Shown here: piece by piece, positions 31,258 to 40,726 of the stretch | How the letters are laid out: each line of letters starts with the position of its first letter | Position numbering within the stretch: the stretch's first letter is position 1 | Origin: Methylocystis sp. | Lineage (GTDB): Bacteria; Pseudomonadota; Alphaproteobacteria; Rhizobiales; Beijerinckiaceae | DNA length: 64,000 nucleotides | Reading direction: 5' to 3' | Assembly (NCBI GenBank): GCA_020252485.1 | Contig: JADCCX010000036.1 | Coordinates: 1 to 64,000, forward strand | Notes under the pieces: model-generated | What the model was told of the DNA's origin: nothing | Database searches by the model: none | What the model saw: the letters and a program-made list of their open reading frames with translations, nothing else | Translations under genes and position numbers: made by a program

Positions 31258-32196
31258 TTACTTCTTGCTGTCCACCAAGCCATAAATGCCATAGCCCACG
31301 AGATATGCGAGCTGGCGGTCGGGGAAGCGGGCGGCGGCACGCTTCTGGAGTTCGGCATAATGCACGCCAGCCTTGACGGGGTCGTCCAGCTCGGCCTTGG
31401 CCGCGCCTAACGATCCCACATAGTCCGTCACCAGCCGATCGACGCTGGCGAGGTAATCCTGTTGGCCCTTTACAGCCGCCTCCACCGGGGCATCGTCGCC
31501 GCGGCCGCCCCGCACGGTCTTGCCGCCGAGCATCTTGAGCTCATCGAGCGCCGCGATCCAGCCCTTTATGTCGGGCTTCGGCTTCCCGTTGACGATGCCG
31601 CCCTCCAGCCAGGCATGGGCATTATGATGCACAAGATCGCCGACGATCAGGTCACCCGTAGAATCGATGCGGATAACCGTCTGGGTCGAGGAGACGCCGG
31701 GGTTCTTCAGCTCAGTCAACGTCAATGTCTCTCCGGACTTGAGGCTGATCACCTGCTGGCCGGAGAATGTCTCCTTGATCGGCTCCATCCTGGGATAAGT
31801 GGCCTCGGTGAAGGCTTTTGCGATGTTGACCCAAAAGTAGCGCTTGTAGGCATTGACGCCCGCCATTGCATCCGCTGTCGACTTCGAGGCGACGGAGACC
31901 GCGCCCAGTTTGTGCAGGACGGAAAGGCCATTAAACTTATCGGGGTTGGGGTGGGTGACGATGACGCGTGTGATCGGGTTCCGGCTGATCTTGCGGATTT
32001 CGGCCACCATCGCCTCCGTCAGCGTCGGCACGAACTGGGTGTCGAAAACGGTGATCTCCCGCCCGTCGTCGTACCAGTAGGTCCGGGTGTCGAAACCGTT
32101 CTGGTCGGACTGGAACACGCCCAGCGTGCCGGCCTGGATCGGGGTCGAGATAGCGGCGGCCAGCACAGCGCCGGCGATTATGGATGTTTTGGTCAT
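31258..32196 (-). CDS. Exported MBL-fold protein with degraded metal motif
   Basis: A 312-aa protein with a signal peptide (TSIIAGAVLAAAISTPIQA). The overall layout follows metallo-beta-lactamase hydrolases: TYWYDDGREITVFDTQF, IRKISRNPITRVIVTHPNPD, GDLIVGDLVHHNAHAWLEGG. The usual THxHxDH motif is replaced by THPNPDK (near residue 81-87), so two of the three histidines are lost and zinc hydrolysis is doubtful. Divergent from an AraC-type regulator 97 bp away that may control it. Confidence 0.8.
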   Translation of the reverse strand: MTKTSIIAGAVLAAAISTPIQAGTLGVFQSDQNGFDTRTYWYDDGREITVFDTQFVPTLTEAMVAEIRKISRNPITRVIVTHPNPDKFNGLSVLHKLGAVSVASKSTADAMAGVNAYKRYFWVNIAKAFTEATYPRMEPIKETFSGQQVISLKSGETLTLTELKNPGVSSTQTVIRIDSTGDLIVGDLVHHNAHAWLEGGIVNGKPKPDIKGWIAALDELKMLGGKTVRGGRGDDAPVEAAVKGQQDYLASVDRLVTDYVGSLGAAKAELDDPVKAGVHYAELQKRAAARFPDRQLAYLVGYGIYGLVDSKK

Positions 32197-32293
32197 CGAG
32201 CTTTCTCCTCAAGGTCAGGCGCCGTCGGCGGCGCTTGGGGCTCATATGGAGGATAGCGATCTCTACCTGTTATCGTTATAAAGACAATTTATA

Positions 32294-33064
32294 ATGGAAT
32301 TACGCCAAATGCAGCTTAAGGATCCCGACAGCGCCATCGCCCCTGTGGTCGGCATCGCGGAACGCTACGATCCTGGACTTGGTGCGATGCATCATCATGC
32401 GCGCGCGCAGATCATGTATGCGGTCTCGGGTTCGATGACCGTGTTGACAAGTCGCGGCTCATGGGTGCTGCCACCGAGCCGGGCGCTCTGGCTTCCGGCC
32501 AACATGCGGCATGCCTTGAAGACCTCCCGTGCGATCGAATTGAGGACGCTCTACATCGATGAAGGACGCATCGCCCTGTCTCCGCGGAAAGAACCCATGG
32601 TCATCGATGTCGCGCCCCTGTTGCGCGAGCTTTTCCTGACAATGGCAGCGAAGCCGTGGGACTATGGCGCGGGCAGCGCCAACGCAAGGCTCGCGCGGGT
32701 GGTCTGCGACCAACTTGCCGAGTCCGCGCAACAGCCCTTGTATCTGCCCGATCCTTTGGATCCGCGGGCGCGCCGGCTCGCCACGATGCTATATGAAAAC
32801 CCGCGCGACCGGCGGCCGCTCGCTGTGCTTGCGCCTCTCGCGGGAGCCAGCGTTCGAACAATGGATCGGTTGTTCATGGCGGAGACAGGAATGAGCGTGG
32901 GCATGTGGGTCCAGCAAATGCGCCTGATGTTGGCGCTTGAGATAATCGCCGCAGGTTCGAGTATCGGCGACGCAGCTTTCGATGTCGGCTTTGAAAATCC
33001 ATCCAGTTTCATTGCGTTGTTCAGGAAACAATTTGGCGTGACGCCGGCCCGCTACTTTCGCTGA
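32294..33064 (+). CDS. AraC-family transcriptional regulator with cupin domain
   Basis: A 256-aa regulator with an N-terminal cupin-type effector domain (MHHHARAQIMYAVSGSMTVL near residue 33) and a C-terminal double HTH (LAPLAGASVRTMDRLFMAET; SIGDAAFDVGFENPSSFIAL, FRKQFGVTPARYFR). The arrangement resembles NimR/YdeO-like regulators that often act on a divergent neighbour. The divergent gene is the exported MBL-fold protein at 31258, the likely target. No repeated operator was resolved in the 97-bp spacer. Confidence 0.9.
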   Translation: MELRQMQLKDPDSAIAPVVGIAERYDPGLGAMHHHARAQIMYAVSGSMTVLTSRGSWVLPPSRALWLPANMRHALKTSRAIELRTLYIDEGRIALSPRKEPMVIDVAPLLRELFLTMAAKPWDYGAGSANARLARVVCDQLAESAQQPLYLPDPLDPRARRLATMLYENPRDRRPLAVLAPLAGASVRTMDRLFMAETGMSVGMWVQQMRLMLALEIIAAGSSIGDAAFDVGFENPSSFIALFRKQFGVTPARYFR

Positions 33065-33896
33065 CCACGGGCTCCTGTAACTGCCTGAGCTTATATGATT
33101 CCACGGCCTGATGCCCGGCCTGCCGCCAGCAACAACGGTTGATGCGATCCGATGAGAACCCCTATTCCTTCTCCACATTCCGGAAGGCCATCACGCCGGG
33201 ACGATCGGCAGACCCTTGGGTTTCGCCGAATGCGCAACGGGCTGGAACCTTTGGCCGAAAGGCACGTAGGGCAAGATGCCAACCGCCCTAGAGCGGTTGC
33301 CGATCTGACTGAATCAGATCGGCCGCTCTAAGCTCTTGATTTACCGCATTTTCTTTCGAAGAACCGGTATCCACTTCTTCGGAAAATGCTTTAGCCCGGC
33401 GGGGCCTTGTTGGAGCGCCGTTGAGCCATTGCGCCGAAATCCATGGCTTGCATTTCGGCATCGAAGTCTCGAAACCGATTCGGACCTCGTTTGTTCGCCT
33501 CTGGTTCGAAATTTGAAGATGGCGCTATGGGCGATGCAGTCGGCTGGTTCGCAGCCGGTTAGGAATCGCAGGCGACGCTCCACCGGAGCAGCCCTTAACG
33601 GATCTGCCTTGCGGTCGGTTATCTGGCGGCCCGGACGCGTTCGATTTGGGAGAGACCTTCAGGTCCGACGCGCTTTTCGCCTCGTCCGGCGGTGATTCGC
33701 GCCGATTCGTCGGTGTTCCGTTCCCGCTTTGCTCGACCTATGAAGAGAATGGGGAGAATCGGCCACAGGCTGTGCCGTTCCGGGCCGAAACGGAGTTTTG
33801 GCGGGCAGGGCGGCTAGCCCCGCCAGAGCGGGCGATGGTAAGGGACCTGTGCCAGAGGAGGACGGGGCGCCGTTCGATCCGGGCCTGAAAGTTAAC
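33065..33896. other. Gene-free stretch of about 830 bp
   Basis: Between the AraC regulator and the helicase. Short open frames here (for example around 33336-33695) run through a non-coding repeat and show no protein-like composition. Holds the dispersed repeat at 33289-33394 and presumably the helicase promoter. Frames at 33798 (TTG) and 33849 (GTG) could extend the helicase upstream. Confidence 0.6.
33289..33394. repeat. Rhizobiales-type dispersed intergenic repeat with two hairpins
   Basis: First hairpin: AGAGCGG...CCGATCTGA, loop CTGAA, TCAGATCGG..CCGCTCT. Second hairpin: GCATTTTC...CGAAGAA, loop around ACCGGTATCCAC, TTCTTCG.GAAAATGC. The second half (AGAAAATGCGGTAAAT and GTGGATACCGGTTC on the other strand) is a word pattern I know from intergenic repeats across Rhizobiales genomes. 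Only one copy is in this window. Confidence 0.7.
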
Positions 33897-36800
33897 ATGC
33901 CAGCGCTTTCCCTTCCCCTGCAGCAGCGCGCCCAGGGCGTCACCGCCGTGCTGGGTCCCACCAACACCGGCAAGACGCATCTCGCCATCGAGCGCATGGC
34001 GGCGCATTCGTCCGGCCTGATCGGCTTGCCGCTGCGCCTGCTGGCGCGTGAGGTCTATAACCGGCTGGTCGAGAAGGTGGGCGTCACCTCGGTCGCGCTG
34101 ATCACCGGCGAGGAGAAGATCAAGCCGCCGCATCCGCGCTATTGGGTGGCGACCGCCGAGGCCATGCCGCGCGATCTGGACGTCGCCTTTGTGGCGATCG
34201 ACGAAATCCAGCTCGCCGCCGATTTCGATCGCGGGCATGTCTTCACCGATCACCTGCTCAACCGCCGGGGACGCGAGGAAACGCTGCTGCTCGGCTCCGC
34301 CACCATGAAGCCGCTGGTGGAGCGCCTGCTGCCCGGCGCCAATATCGTGACGCGGCCCAGGCTCTCGAAGCTGAGCTATGCCGGCGAGAAGAAGCTGACG
34401 CGGCTGCCGCCCCGCTCCGCCATCGTCGCTTTCTCCGGGGAGGAGGTCTATGCGATCGCCGAACTCATCCGCCGCCAGCGTGGCGGCGCGGCGGTCGTTT
34501 TGGGTGCGCTGAGCCCGCGCACCCGCAATGCGCAGGTGGAGCTGTTCCAGTCAGGCGATGTCGATACGATCATCGCCACCGATGCGATCGGCATGGGCCT
34601 CAATCTCGATATCGCCCATGTGGCCTTTGCAGGCGACAGCAAGTTCGATGGCCATTACCGCCGCCGCCTCACCACCGCCGAGTTCGGTCAGATCGCCGGC
34701 CGCGCCGGGCGGCATCTGAAGGACGGAACCTTCGGCACCTCGGGCCGCTGCGCTCCCTTCGACCCGCAGTTGATCGACGATCTCGAAAATCACGTTTTCG
34801 ATCCGGTGAAGCTCATCCATTGGCGCAATCCGGAGATTGACCTGCGCTCGGCGGAGACCCTTCGGCAGAGTCTCGCCGTTTCGCCCGGCGAGGCTGGCCT
34901 GGCGCGGGCGCCGCGCGCCGAGGATGAAATCGTTTTCGATCTGGCGGCGGCGGATTCCGACATCCGCGCGATGATCCAGTCGCGCGACGGGGTGACGCGG
35001 CTCTGGGAAATCTGCTCGCTTCCCGATTATCGCAAGGTCGCGCCGCATGCGCATGCCGAAATGGTCGGCCAGATCTTCGGCTTCGTGCAAGAGAAGCAGG
35101 CGATCCCGGAGGATTGGTTCCAGCGGCAGGTCAACCTGTGCGACCGCATCGACGGCGACATCGATACCTTGTCGGCGCGCATCGCGCAGATCCGCACCTG
35201 GACTTTTTGCGCCAATCGCGACTGGTTGGCGCATCCCCTCCATTGGCAGGGCGTCACGCGCGCGATAGAGGACAAGCTGTCGGATGCGTTGCACGAGAGA
35301 CTGACAGCGCGTTTCGTCGACAGGCGCACCAGCGTGCTGATGCGCCGCCTGAGAGAGAATGCGATGCTCGAAGCCGAAGTGACCGCGACAGGCGAAGTGA
35401 CCGTCGAAGGACAGCCCGTGGGCCGGCTTCAGGGCTTCCGGTTCACGCCGGAGGCCGGTGCGACGGGCGCCGAGGCGAAGGCGCTCTCCGCCGCCGCCCT
35501 GAAAGCGCTGGCCAGCGAGATCGAGGCGAGGGCCGCTAAACTTGCCGCCGCGCCCGACGATTCCTTTGCGTTGGCGCTCGATGGCGCCATCCGCTTCCTC
35601 GGCGAGCCGGTGGCGAAGCTCCAGGCCGGCGAGAAGATTCTGCAGCCAAGATTCGTCATCCTGGCCGATGAGCAACTGACGGGTTCGGCGCGCGAAAGCG
35701 TCGATCAGCGGCTGACGCTGTGGCTGCGCGCGCATGTGCAGAAGCTGCTTGGCCCGCTGCTGACGCTGGAGGCGGGCGAGGGGCTGGAGGGGATCAGCCG
35801 CGGCATCGCCTACCAGCTTGCGGAGCATCTGGGGGTTCTGGACCGTGCGATCGTTCAGAACGAGATCAAGTCGCTGCCGCAGGAGGCGCGCTCCGCCTTG
35901 CGCAAGCTCGGCGTGCGCTTCGGCGCCTATCACATCACGACGCCGCTGCTGCTGAAGCCCGCGCCCCGCGCGCTTGCAGCGCAGCTCTGGGCGCTGAAAC
36001 ATGGCGGCGCGGAACTGAAGGGGCTGGATGACATCGCCCATCTCGCCGCCTCCGGCCGGACCTCTATCCCGGTCGATGAAACGGTGCCGAAGGCGCTTTA
36101 CCGTGCGATCGGCTACAGGGTCTGCGGCCCACGGGCGATCCGCGTCGATATTCTGGAGCGGCTGGCCGACCTCATCAGGCCGGCGATCGCCTTCCGCCCG
36201 GGTCATACGCCGGGCGAGCCGCCTCCGGGCGCCTTCCTGGGCGATGGCTTCACCGTGACGGGGTCCATGACTTCGCTCGCCGGTTGCGCCGGCGAGGATT
36301 TCGCGGCGGTCCTGAGGGGGCTCGGCTACCGCATGGAAAAGCGGCCGCCGATGAAGGACGTGCCGATCATCCCGATCGTGGTGGCGGCAGCCGCGCCGCT
36401 GGCTGCGCCCGTCGGCCCCGACGATGCCGCCGCACCGGCGGAAGCGCCTGCAGCCGAAGCTGGTGAGGATGCGGCTCCGCCGGCTGCGGAGCCGGGTCCG
36501 GTTGCAGCGGAAAATCCGATGGCGGAAGCGGCCGATCCAGCCTCGCCGGAGGCGGAGCCGCTTGCCGAGCCCATGCCTGTCGAGGCCGCTGCCGAGGCCG
36601 TTGAATCCGCCGATCCCGGTGCTTCGGACGTTTCCGGCGAAGCTGGCCCTGCGGCGGCCGAATCGACCGACGCCTTGCCGGAAGCGGCCGAGCCCGAATT
36701 GGTGGAGGTCTGGCGGCCTGCCCGGCATGACCGTCATCCGCATGGCAACCGCGATGCTCATCGCGGCCCGCGCCGTGATCGCCGGCCGGCCGTTTCCGCC

Positions 36801-37187
36801 GCTCCGGGCGAAGCCGCCGCACCATCCGGAGAGCCGGGTCAGCCGCGCGACCGGCAGCGCTGGCAAAGGCGCGATCGGCCGGAAGGCGAGCAGGCGAGGG
36901 GCGCCGGGGGGCGTCCCGGGCATCGTCGCGACGCGAAGGCGGGTGACGGCCGCAGGGGCGATGAGCGTCCGAAGGGCGATCGGCCGATCGGGGAGCGTCC
37001 GCGGGAAGGCAACCGTCCGCCGCGCGATGACCGCAGCGGCCCGCGCCGCGACCGGGATAAGCCGCGCCATGACCAGCAACGCAGCCAGAGCTATCAGGAC
37101 CCAAAGCCGCGCGACAAGCAACCAGACCCGCTTTCGCCCTTCGCGCAGCTTGCGGCGCTGAAGGCGCAGCTGGAAGCCAAGAAGTAG
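33897..37187 (+). CDS. Suv3-like DEAD/DExH RNA helicase with basic tail
   Basis: A 1096-aa helicase like mitochondrial Suv3, which unwinds RNA. Motif I is AVLGPTNTGKTHLAIERM near 15, motif II AIDEIQLAAD near 101, motif III LLGSATM near 131, and motif VI QIAGRAGRHLKDGTFGTSGR near 265. The central Suv3 C-terminal domains follow. Residues about 830-930 are Ala/Glu/Pro-rich and 940-1090 are Arg/Asp/Gly-rich (GPRRDRDKPRHD-type), a probable RNA-binding tail. Start uncertain: ATG 33897 was chosen; GTG 33849 or TTG 33798 are in frame. Confidence 0.9.
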   Translation: MPALSLPLQQRAQGVTAVLGPTNTGKTHLAIERMAAHSSGLIGLPLRLLAREVYNRLVEKVGVTSVALITGEEKIKPPHPRYWVATAEAMPRDLDVAFVAIDEIQLAADFDRGHVFTDHLLNRRGREETLLLGSATMKPLVERLLPGANIVTRPRLSKLSYAGEKKLTRLPPRSAIVAFSGEEVYAIAELIRRQRGGAAVVLGALSPRTRNAQVELFQSGDVDTIIATDAIGMGLNLDIAHVAFAGDSKFDGHYRRRLTTAEFGQIAGRAGRHLKDGTFGTSGRCAPFDPQLIDDLENHVFDPVKLIHWRNPEIDLRSAETLRQSLAVSPGEAGLARAPRAEDEIVFDLAAADSDIRAMIQSRDGVTRLWEICSLPDYRKVAPHAHAEMVGQIFGFVQEKQAIPEDWFQRQVNLCDRIDGDIDTLSARIAQIRTWTFCANRDWLAHPLHWQGVTRAIEDKLSDALHERLTARFVDRRTSVLMRRLRENAMLEAEVTATGEVTVEGQPVGRLQGFRFTPEAGATGAEAKALSAAALKALASEIEARAAKLAAAPDDSFALALDGAIRFLGEPVAKLQAGEKILQPRFVILADEQLTGSARESVDQRLTLWLRAHVQKLLGPLLTLEAGEGLEGISRGIAYQLAEHLGVLDRAIVQNEIKSLPQEARSALRKLGVRFGAYHITTPLLLKPAPRALAAQLWALKHGGAELKGLDDIAHLAASGRTSIPVDETVPKALYRAIGYRVCGPRAIRVDILERLADLIRPAIAFRPGHTPGEPPPGAFLGDGFTVTGSMTSLAGCAGEDFAAVLRGLGYRMEKRPPMKDVPIIPIVVAAAAPLAAPVGPDDAAAPAEAPAAEAGEDAAPPAAEPGPVAAENPMAEAADPASPEAEPLAEPMPVEAAAEAVESADPGASDVSGEAGPAAAESTDALPEAAEPELVEVWRPARHDRHPHGNRDAHRGPRRDRRPAVSAAPGEAAAPSGEPGQPRDRQRWQRRDRPEGEQARGAGGRPGHRRDAKAGDGRRGDERPKGDRPIGERPREGNRPPRDDRSGPRRDRDKPRHDQQRSQSYQDPKPRDKQPDPLSPFAQLAALKAQLEAKK

Positions 37188-37442
37188 ACCGTACCGGACG
37201 GGCGGCGCAGCAACGGTCCTGCCCGTTGCTGTCATTAACCGCATCACCCGCCGCCGGCGATGGCCCGCTTGTTTTCTACGCGCCTTAATGTTATTTCTAT
37301 CCCATCGTGTTAGGCCGAACGACTTGGCCGCGCCCGCTTGAACTGGTGCTCTGCTGAAGATTTTTTCCCCCAACATCGATGTCTGGCAAAGCGCGAGCGG
37401 CGCAGCGCCTTTTCTCTGCGTGACTGACTGAAGGAAAATCTC

Positions 37443-37655
37443 ATGGCCACTGGCACCGTCAAATGGTTCAACGGCACGAAAGGCTACGGTTTCATCCAGC
37501 CCGATGGCGGCGGACCCGATGTTTTCGTCCATATCAGCGCCGTCGAGCGTTCGGGTCTCAAGGCCCTCTTCGAGGGGCAGAAGATCTCCTATGAAATCAT
37601 CCCCGACCGGCGCACCGGCAAGTCCTCTGCCGACCAGCTCAAGGTCTCCGGCTGA
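37443..37655 (+). CDS. cspA: Cold shock protein, CspA family
   Basis: A 70-aa single cold-shock domain: [20 protein letters not shown] with RNP1 (KGYGFI) and [10 protein letters not shown] with RNP2. It binds single-stranded nucleic acid. GAAGGAAA lies just before the ATG. The 255-bp spacer upstream ends in a long AT-containing leader with a T-run at about 37361-37366, which could form the structured cold-responsive leader typical of csp genes. A strong terminator follows. Confidence 0.97.
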   Translation: MATGTVKWFNGTKGYGFIQPDGGGPDVFVHISAVERSGLKALFEGQKISYEIIPDRRTGKSSADQLKVSG

Positions 37656-37702
37656 GGGCTGCTTTTCGCCCGAGAAACCGCCCCGGATGTTTACCTCCGC
37701 TG

Positions 37703-37722
37703 CCCCGCAGCGGGGTTTTTTT
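37703..37722 (+). terminator. Intrinsic terminator of cspA
   Basis: CCCCG-CAG-CGGGG followed by seven T residues, about 50 bp after the cspA stop codon. Confidence 0.85.
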
Positions 37723-37749
37723 CATGTCTGGAGTCGCCGGGTCCCGGCG

Positions 37750-38520
37750 TCAGCCCAAGCCGTTGAGCGGGTTCGACGGATCCCAGGCATAGGTGATCTT
37801 CTCGAAACGCAGATGCATGGCGTCGATCAGCAGGAGCTTGCCGACCAGGCCTTCGCCGAAGCCGACGAGCTCGCGCAGGACTTCCATCGCCTGCAACGTT
37901 CCGACGAGGCCGGTCAGCGCCCCCAGCACGCCGGCTTCCGCGCAGGTGGGAACGGCGCCTGCCGCCGGCTTGACCGGAAAGAGGCAGCGGTAGGTCGGGT
38001 TGGGCAGGCCGTCCGCGCCGTTCTCATGGGCGCGGATGGTGGTGATTGAGCCGTCGAATTCGTTGACGCTCGCCGTCACCAGCGGCTTACCCGCGTGGAA
38101 ACAGGCGTCCGAAACGGCATAGCGCGTCTCGAAATTGTCCGAGCCATCGGCGACGATGTCATAGTTCGAGACAAGGGCCGCAGCATTGGCTTGCGTGATC
38201 CTGAAGGCATGGGCCTCGACCCTGACATGGGGATTGAGCCGCCGCACGGCCTTAGCCGCGCTTTCGGTCTTCGGCTGGCCGATCGCCTCCGTGCCATGCA
38301 GCACCTGCCGCTGCAGGTTGGACAGGGAAACATTGTCGTCATCGGCGATGCCGATGGCGCCAATGCCTGCCGCAGCGAGGTATTGGATCAGCGGCGAACC
38401 CAGCCCTCCCGCGCCTATCACCAGCACGCGGGCCGCTTTCAGCCGGTTCTGGCCCGGGCCGCCGACCCCTCGCAGAATGATGTGGCGGGCGTAGCGCTCG
38501 ATCTCTTCGGGTGCCATCAT
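37750..38520 (-). CDS. ThiF/MoeB-family adenylyltransferase (E1-like)
   Basis: A 256-aa E1-type enzyme that adenylates the C-terminal glycine of a small sulfur carrier (ThiS or MoaD). Motifs: RYARHIILRGVGGPGQNRLK near 9, nucleotide-binding VLVIGAGGLGSPLIQYLAAA near 33, the arginine finger SNLQRQVLH near 68, DNFETRY near 128 and the Cys-x-x region PTYRCLFP near 175. Only one CxxC zinc motif half is seen clearly. It could be MoeB or ThiF; neither partner is nearby. Start ATG 38520 has GAGGG 6 bp upstream. Confidence 0.9.
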   Translation of the reverse strand: MMAPEEIERYARHIILRGVGGPGQNRLKAARVLVIGAGGLGSPLIQYLAAAGIGAIGIADDDNVSLSNLQRQVLHGTEAIGQPKTESAAKAVRRLNPHVRVEAHAFRITQANAAALVSNYDIVADGSDNFETRYAVSDACFHAGKPLVTASVNEFDGSITTIRAHENGADGLPNPTYRCLFPVKPAAGAVPTCAEAGVLGALTGLVGTLQAMEVLRELVGFGEGLVGKLLLIDAMHLRFEKITYAWDPSNPLNGLG

Positions 38521-38616
38521 ATTGTCGCCCTCGCACGGCGTTAACCATTCATCAAGGTTAACGTTTCGTTTCGCCATGCCGCATGCTTGAACCGGTTGAC
38601 GAGGAGTTAACCCGCC

Positions 38617-39054
38617 ATGTCTTCCAGCGCCTGGGCTGTTCTGCAGATCATGACCGCGCTGCTCTGCGCCGCGACAGCCTTCGGTGTGATGCTGACCACG
38701 ACGCTGGTGCGCGGACGGCTCCCCGTCGAACATCCCCAGAGCCCGCTCTTCGATATCGCCCATACCGACCGGACCTACCAGCTCGCCTCGATCATCGCGA
38801 GCATCGGCGCGATGGCCTCGTTCAAGCACAACTGGGGCGCCTTCGCGAGCTTCCTTGGCGTCGCTATCTCGTTCCAGCTCGCCGAGCATTTCATGCTGCC
38901 CCGGATGCGGGATGCGGCGATCGCGGGCGAAGACTTGCCCTTCAGAGGAACCCGCGACCGGCTGGAGCTGCTGCAGGCGGCCTGCCTCGCGCTCATCTTC
39001 TTCAAGCTCGGCATGCCGCCGCTGATCATGCTCGCCAACATCTACGGGCTTTGA
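38617..39054 (+). CDS. Hypothetical inner-membrane protein
   Basis: A 145-aa protein with about four hydrophobic segments (WAVLQIMTALLCAATAFGVM, LASIIASIGAMASF, WGAFASFLGVAISFQLAEHF, ACLALIFFKLGMPPLIML). GAGGAG lies upstream of the ATG. I do not recognise a family. The short loop LPVEHPQSPLFDIAHTDRTY between the first two segments is likely functional because it is polar and specific. Divergent from the ThiF/MoeB gene. Confidence 0.7.
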   Translation: MSSSAWAVLQIMTALLCAATAFGVMLTTTLVRGRLPVEHPQSPLFDIAHTDRTYQLASIIASIGAMASFKHNWGAFASFLGVAISFQLAEHFMLPRMRDAAIAGEDLPFRGTRDRLELLQAACLALIFFKLGMPPLIMLANIYGL

Positions 39055-39156
39055 GCGTCCCTGACTGATGGTGCTTCGGCGGGCTGGCGCCTCGCGCTTA
39101 TTCCTGCCATGTTCGGGTTTCAGCAGCCAAGAAGCGCTGTGTTCCGGGAGTCCATC

Positions 39157-40119
39157 ATGATCCATCGCCGTCACCTCATCGCCGCCTCGCTTGCCGTTTC
39201 CGCCGCCGTCATCGGCGGTGTCGCGCTGGCCCAGCAGCAGTTCTTCCGCATCGGCACGGGCGGCACGGCGGGCACCTATTATCCCGTTGGCGGCATGATC
39301 GCGAACGCGATCTCGACCGACAAGCTCGTCTCCACGGCGGTCGCCACCAATGGCTCGGTCGCCAATGTCAACGGCATCGCCGGCGGTTCGATGGAATCGG
39401 GCTTCAGCCAGGCGGATGTCGCCACCTGGGCCTATACTGGCACGGGCATCTGGGAAGGCCGGGGCAAGGTCGAGGAATTGCGGGCGATCGCCAATCTTTA
39501 TCCCGAGAGCGTTCATCTCGTGGTGCGCAAGGGCCTCGGCGTGAAATCGCCCGCCGATCTCAAGGGCAAGCGCGTTTCGCTTGACGAGCCGGGGTCGGGC
39601 ACGCTCGTCAATGCGCGGGCGATCCTGGCGGCTTTCGGCGTGCGCGAAGCCGACATCAAGCCGGAGTTCGTCAAGCCCAATCAGGCTGCCGAGAAGCTGC
39701 GCGACGGTTCCGTCGATGCTTTCTTCTTCACCGGCGGCTATCCGGCAGGCGCCATCACCGAGCTCGCCTCGGCCTCTGGCGGCATCGAACTGGTGCCGAT
39801 CACCGGCCCGGAGGCGGCGAAGCTGCGCGAGAGCGCCCGGTTCTTCGCCGTCGATGAGATTCCCGCCGGCACCTACAAGGACATTCCCGCCGTACCGACC
39901 GTTGCCGTTGGCGCGCAATGGGTGACGTCGAGTAAAGTTCCCGCCGATACGGTCTATGTGGTGACGAAATCGCTTTGGAGCGACAAGACGCGGACGGCGC
40001 TCGACACTGGCCATGCGAAGGGCAAGGCGATCACGCCGGCGACGGCGCTGCTGGGCCTCGGCATTCCGCTGCATCCGGGCGCCGAGCGCTTCTACAAGGA
40101 AGCGGGCCTCCTGAAGTAA
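39157..40119 (+). CDS. TAXI-family TRAP solute-binding protein
   Basis: A 320-aa periplasmic binding protein. Signal peptide MIHRRHLIAASLAVSAAVIG with a cleavage region near ALAQQQ, then FFRIGTGGTAGTYYPVGGMI and NGSVANVNGIAGGSMESGFS, the standard TAXI opening, and TPATALLGLGIPLHPGAERF at the end. TAXI proteins deliver a substrate to a fused TRAP membrane subunit; none is encoded here. GGGAG lies just before the ATG at 39157. Substrate unknown. Confidence 0.93.
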   Translation: MIHRRHLIAASLAVSAAVIGGVALAQQQFFRIGTGGTAGTYYPVGGMIANAISTDKLVSTAVATNGSVANVNGIAGGSMESGFSQADVATWAYTGTGIWEGRGKVEELRAIANLYPESVHLVVRKGLGVKSPADLKGKRVSLDEPGSGTLVNARAILAAFGVREADIKPEFVKPNQAAEKLRDGSVDAFFFTGGYPAGAITELASASGGIELVPITGPEAAKLRESARFFAVDEIPAGTYKDIPAVPTVAVGAQWVTSSKVPADTVYVVTKSLWSDKTRTALDTGHAKGKAITPATALLGLGIPLHPGAERFYKEAGLLK

Positions 40120-40680
40120 TCAGCGTCTGCCGAGCACGCCGACGCCGAGGCGCTGGAGAGCGCCCTTGAGCGCCGGATCGTCGACGCCTTCCAGCAGGGC
40201 GTCGAGACGGCGGCTCCCTTCCACCGTCAATTCGCTCCTGCGGCGGCGTGGCGGCGGGGCTGCCTTGCGCACCGGCCCCTGCTTCAGGAGCAGCTTTTCG
40301 ACACAGCGCCAGCCGAAGAACCCATTGACGCGCTGGATGATCTGCGGGGCCTGGTGCTGCAGGTCGAGCGCAAAGGCGCCTTCGACCTTGATCGTGAGTG
40401 TCGCGCCATCCTTCGCCTTGTCCGGATCGGCGCCCGGCGGCCTTGGCGGCCAGCGCAGAGAAACCGGCTCCGTCCAGCGGGCCAGTTCCTGTCCGGCGAT
40501 CTCGCTCCAGTGCAGGTGGATGGCCGAACTGGCGAAGCCCTTGGCCTTGAGGCTCGGCTCCAGCGCCTCCTCGATCAGGGCCTGGAGCGGTTGCGCGCCC
40601 CGGCGGCGCGCGGCCGCGCGATGAGGCTTCGCCTGATCCGGCTCCACCGCCGTTTCGGTCCCTGATTCAGGCTTCGCCAC
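40120..40680 (-). CDS. DUF721 (DciA-like) protein
   Basis: A 186-aa protein with the DUF721 domain (LQALIEEALEPSLKAKGFAS, IHLHWSEIAGQELARWTEPV, FALDLQHQAPQIIQRVNGFF). DUF721 proteins related to DciA help load the replicative helicase; this branch is commonly divergent from mutY in Rhizobiales, as here. The TTG at 40701 opens the frame, but GTG at 40680 has a GGGGAAG site at proper distance. The usual next genes (a thioredoxin-like protein and smc) are absent here. Confidence 0.8.
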   Translation of the reverse strand: MAKPESGTETAVEPDQAKPHRAAARRRGAQPLQALIEEALEPSLKAKGFASSAIHLHWSEIAGQELARWTEPVSLRWPPRPPGADPDKAKDGATLTIKVEGAFALDLQHQAPQIIQRVNGFFGWRCVEKLLLKQGPVRKAAPPPRRRRSELTVEGSRRLDALLEGVDDPALKGALQRLGVGVLGRR

Positions 40681-40726
40681 GATTTGTCCGCTTCCCCGCA
40701 ACCGGCGGGCATGGTTTGACGGGACG

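Noticed and set aside
33336-33695. 119-codon open frame between the AraC gene and the helicase.
   Set aside because: Its start is within the dispersed repeat and the translation has no protein-like features.
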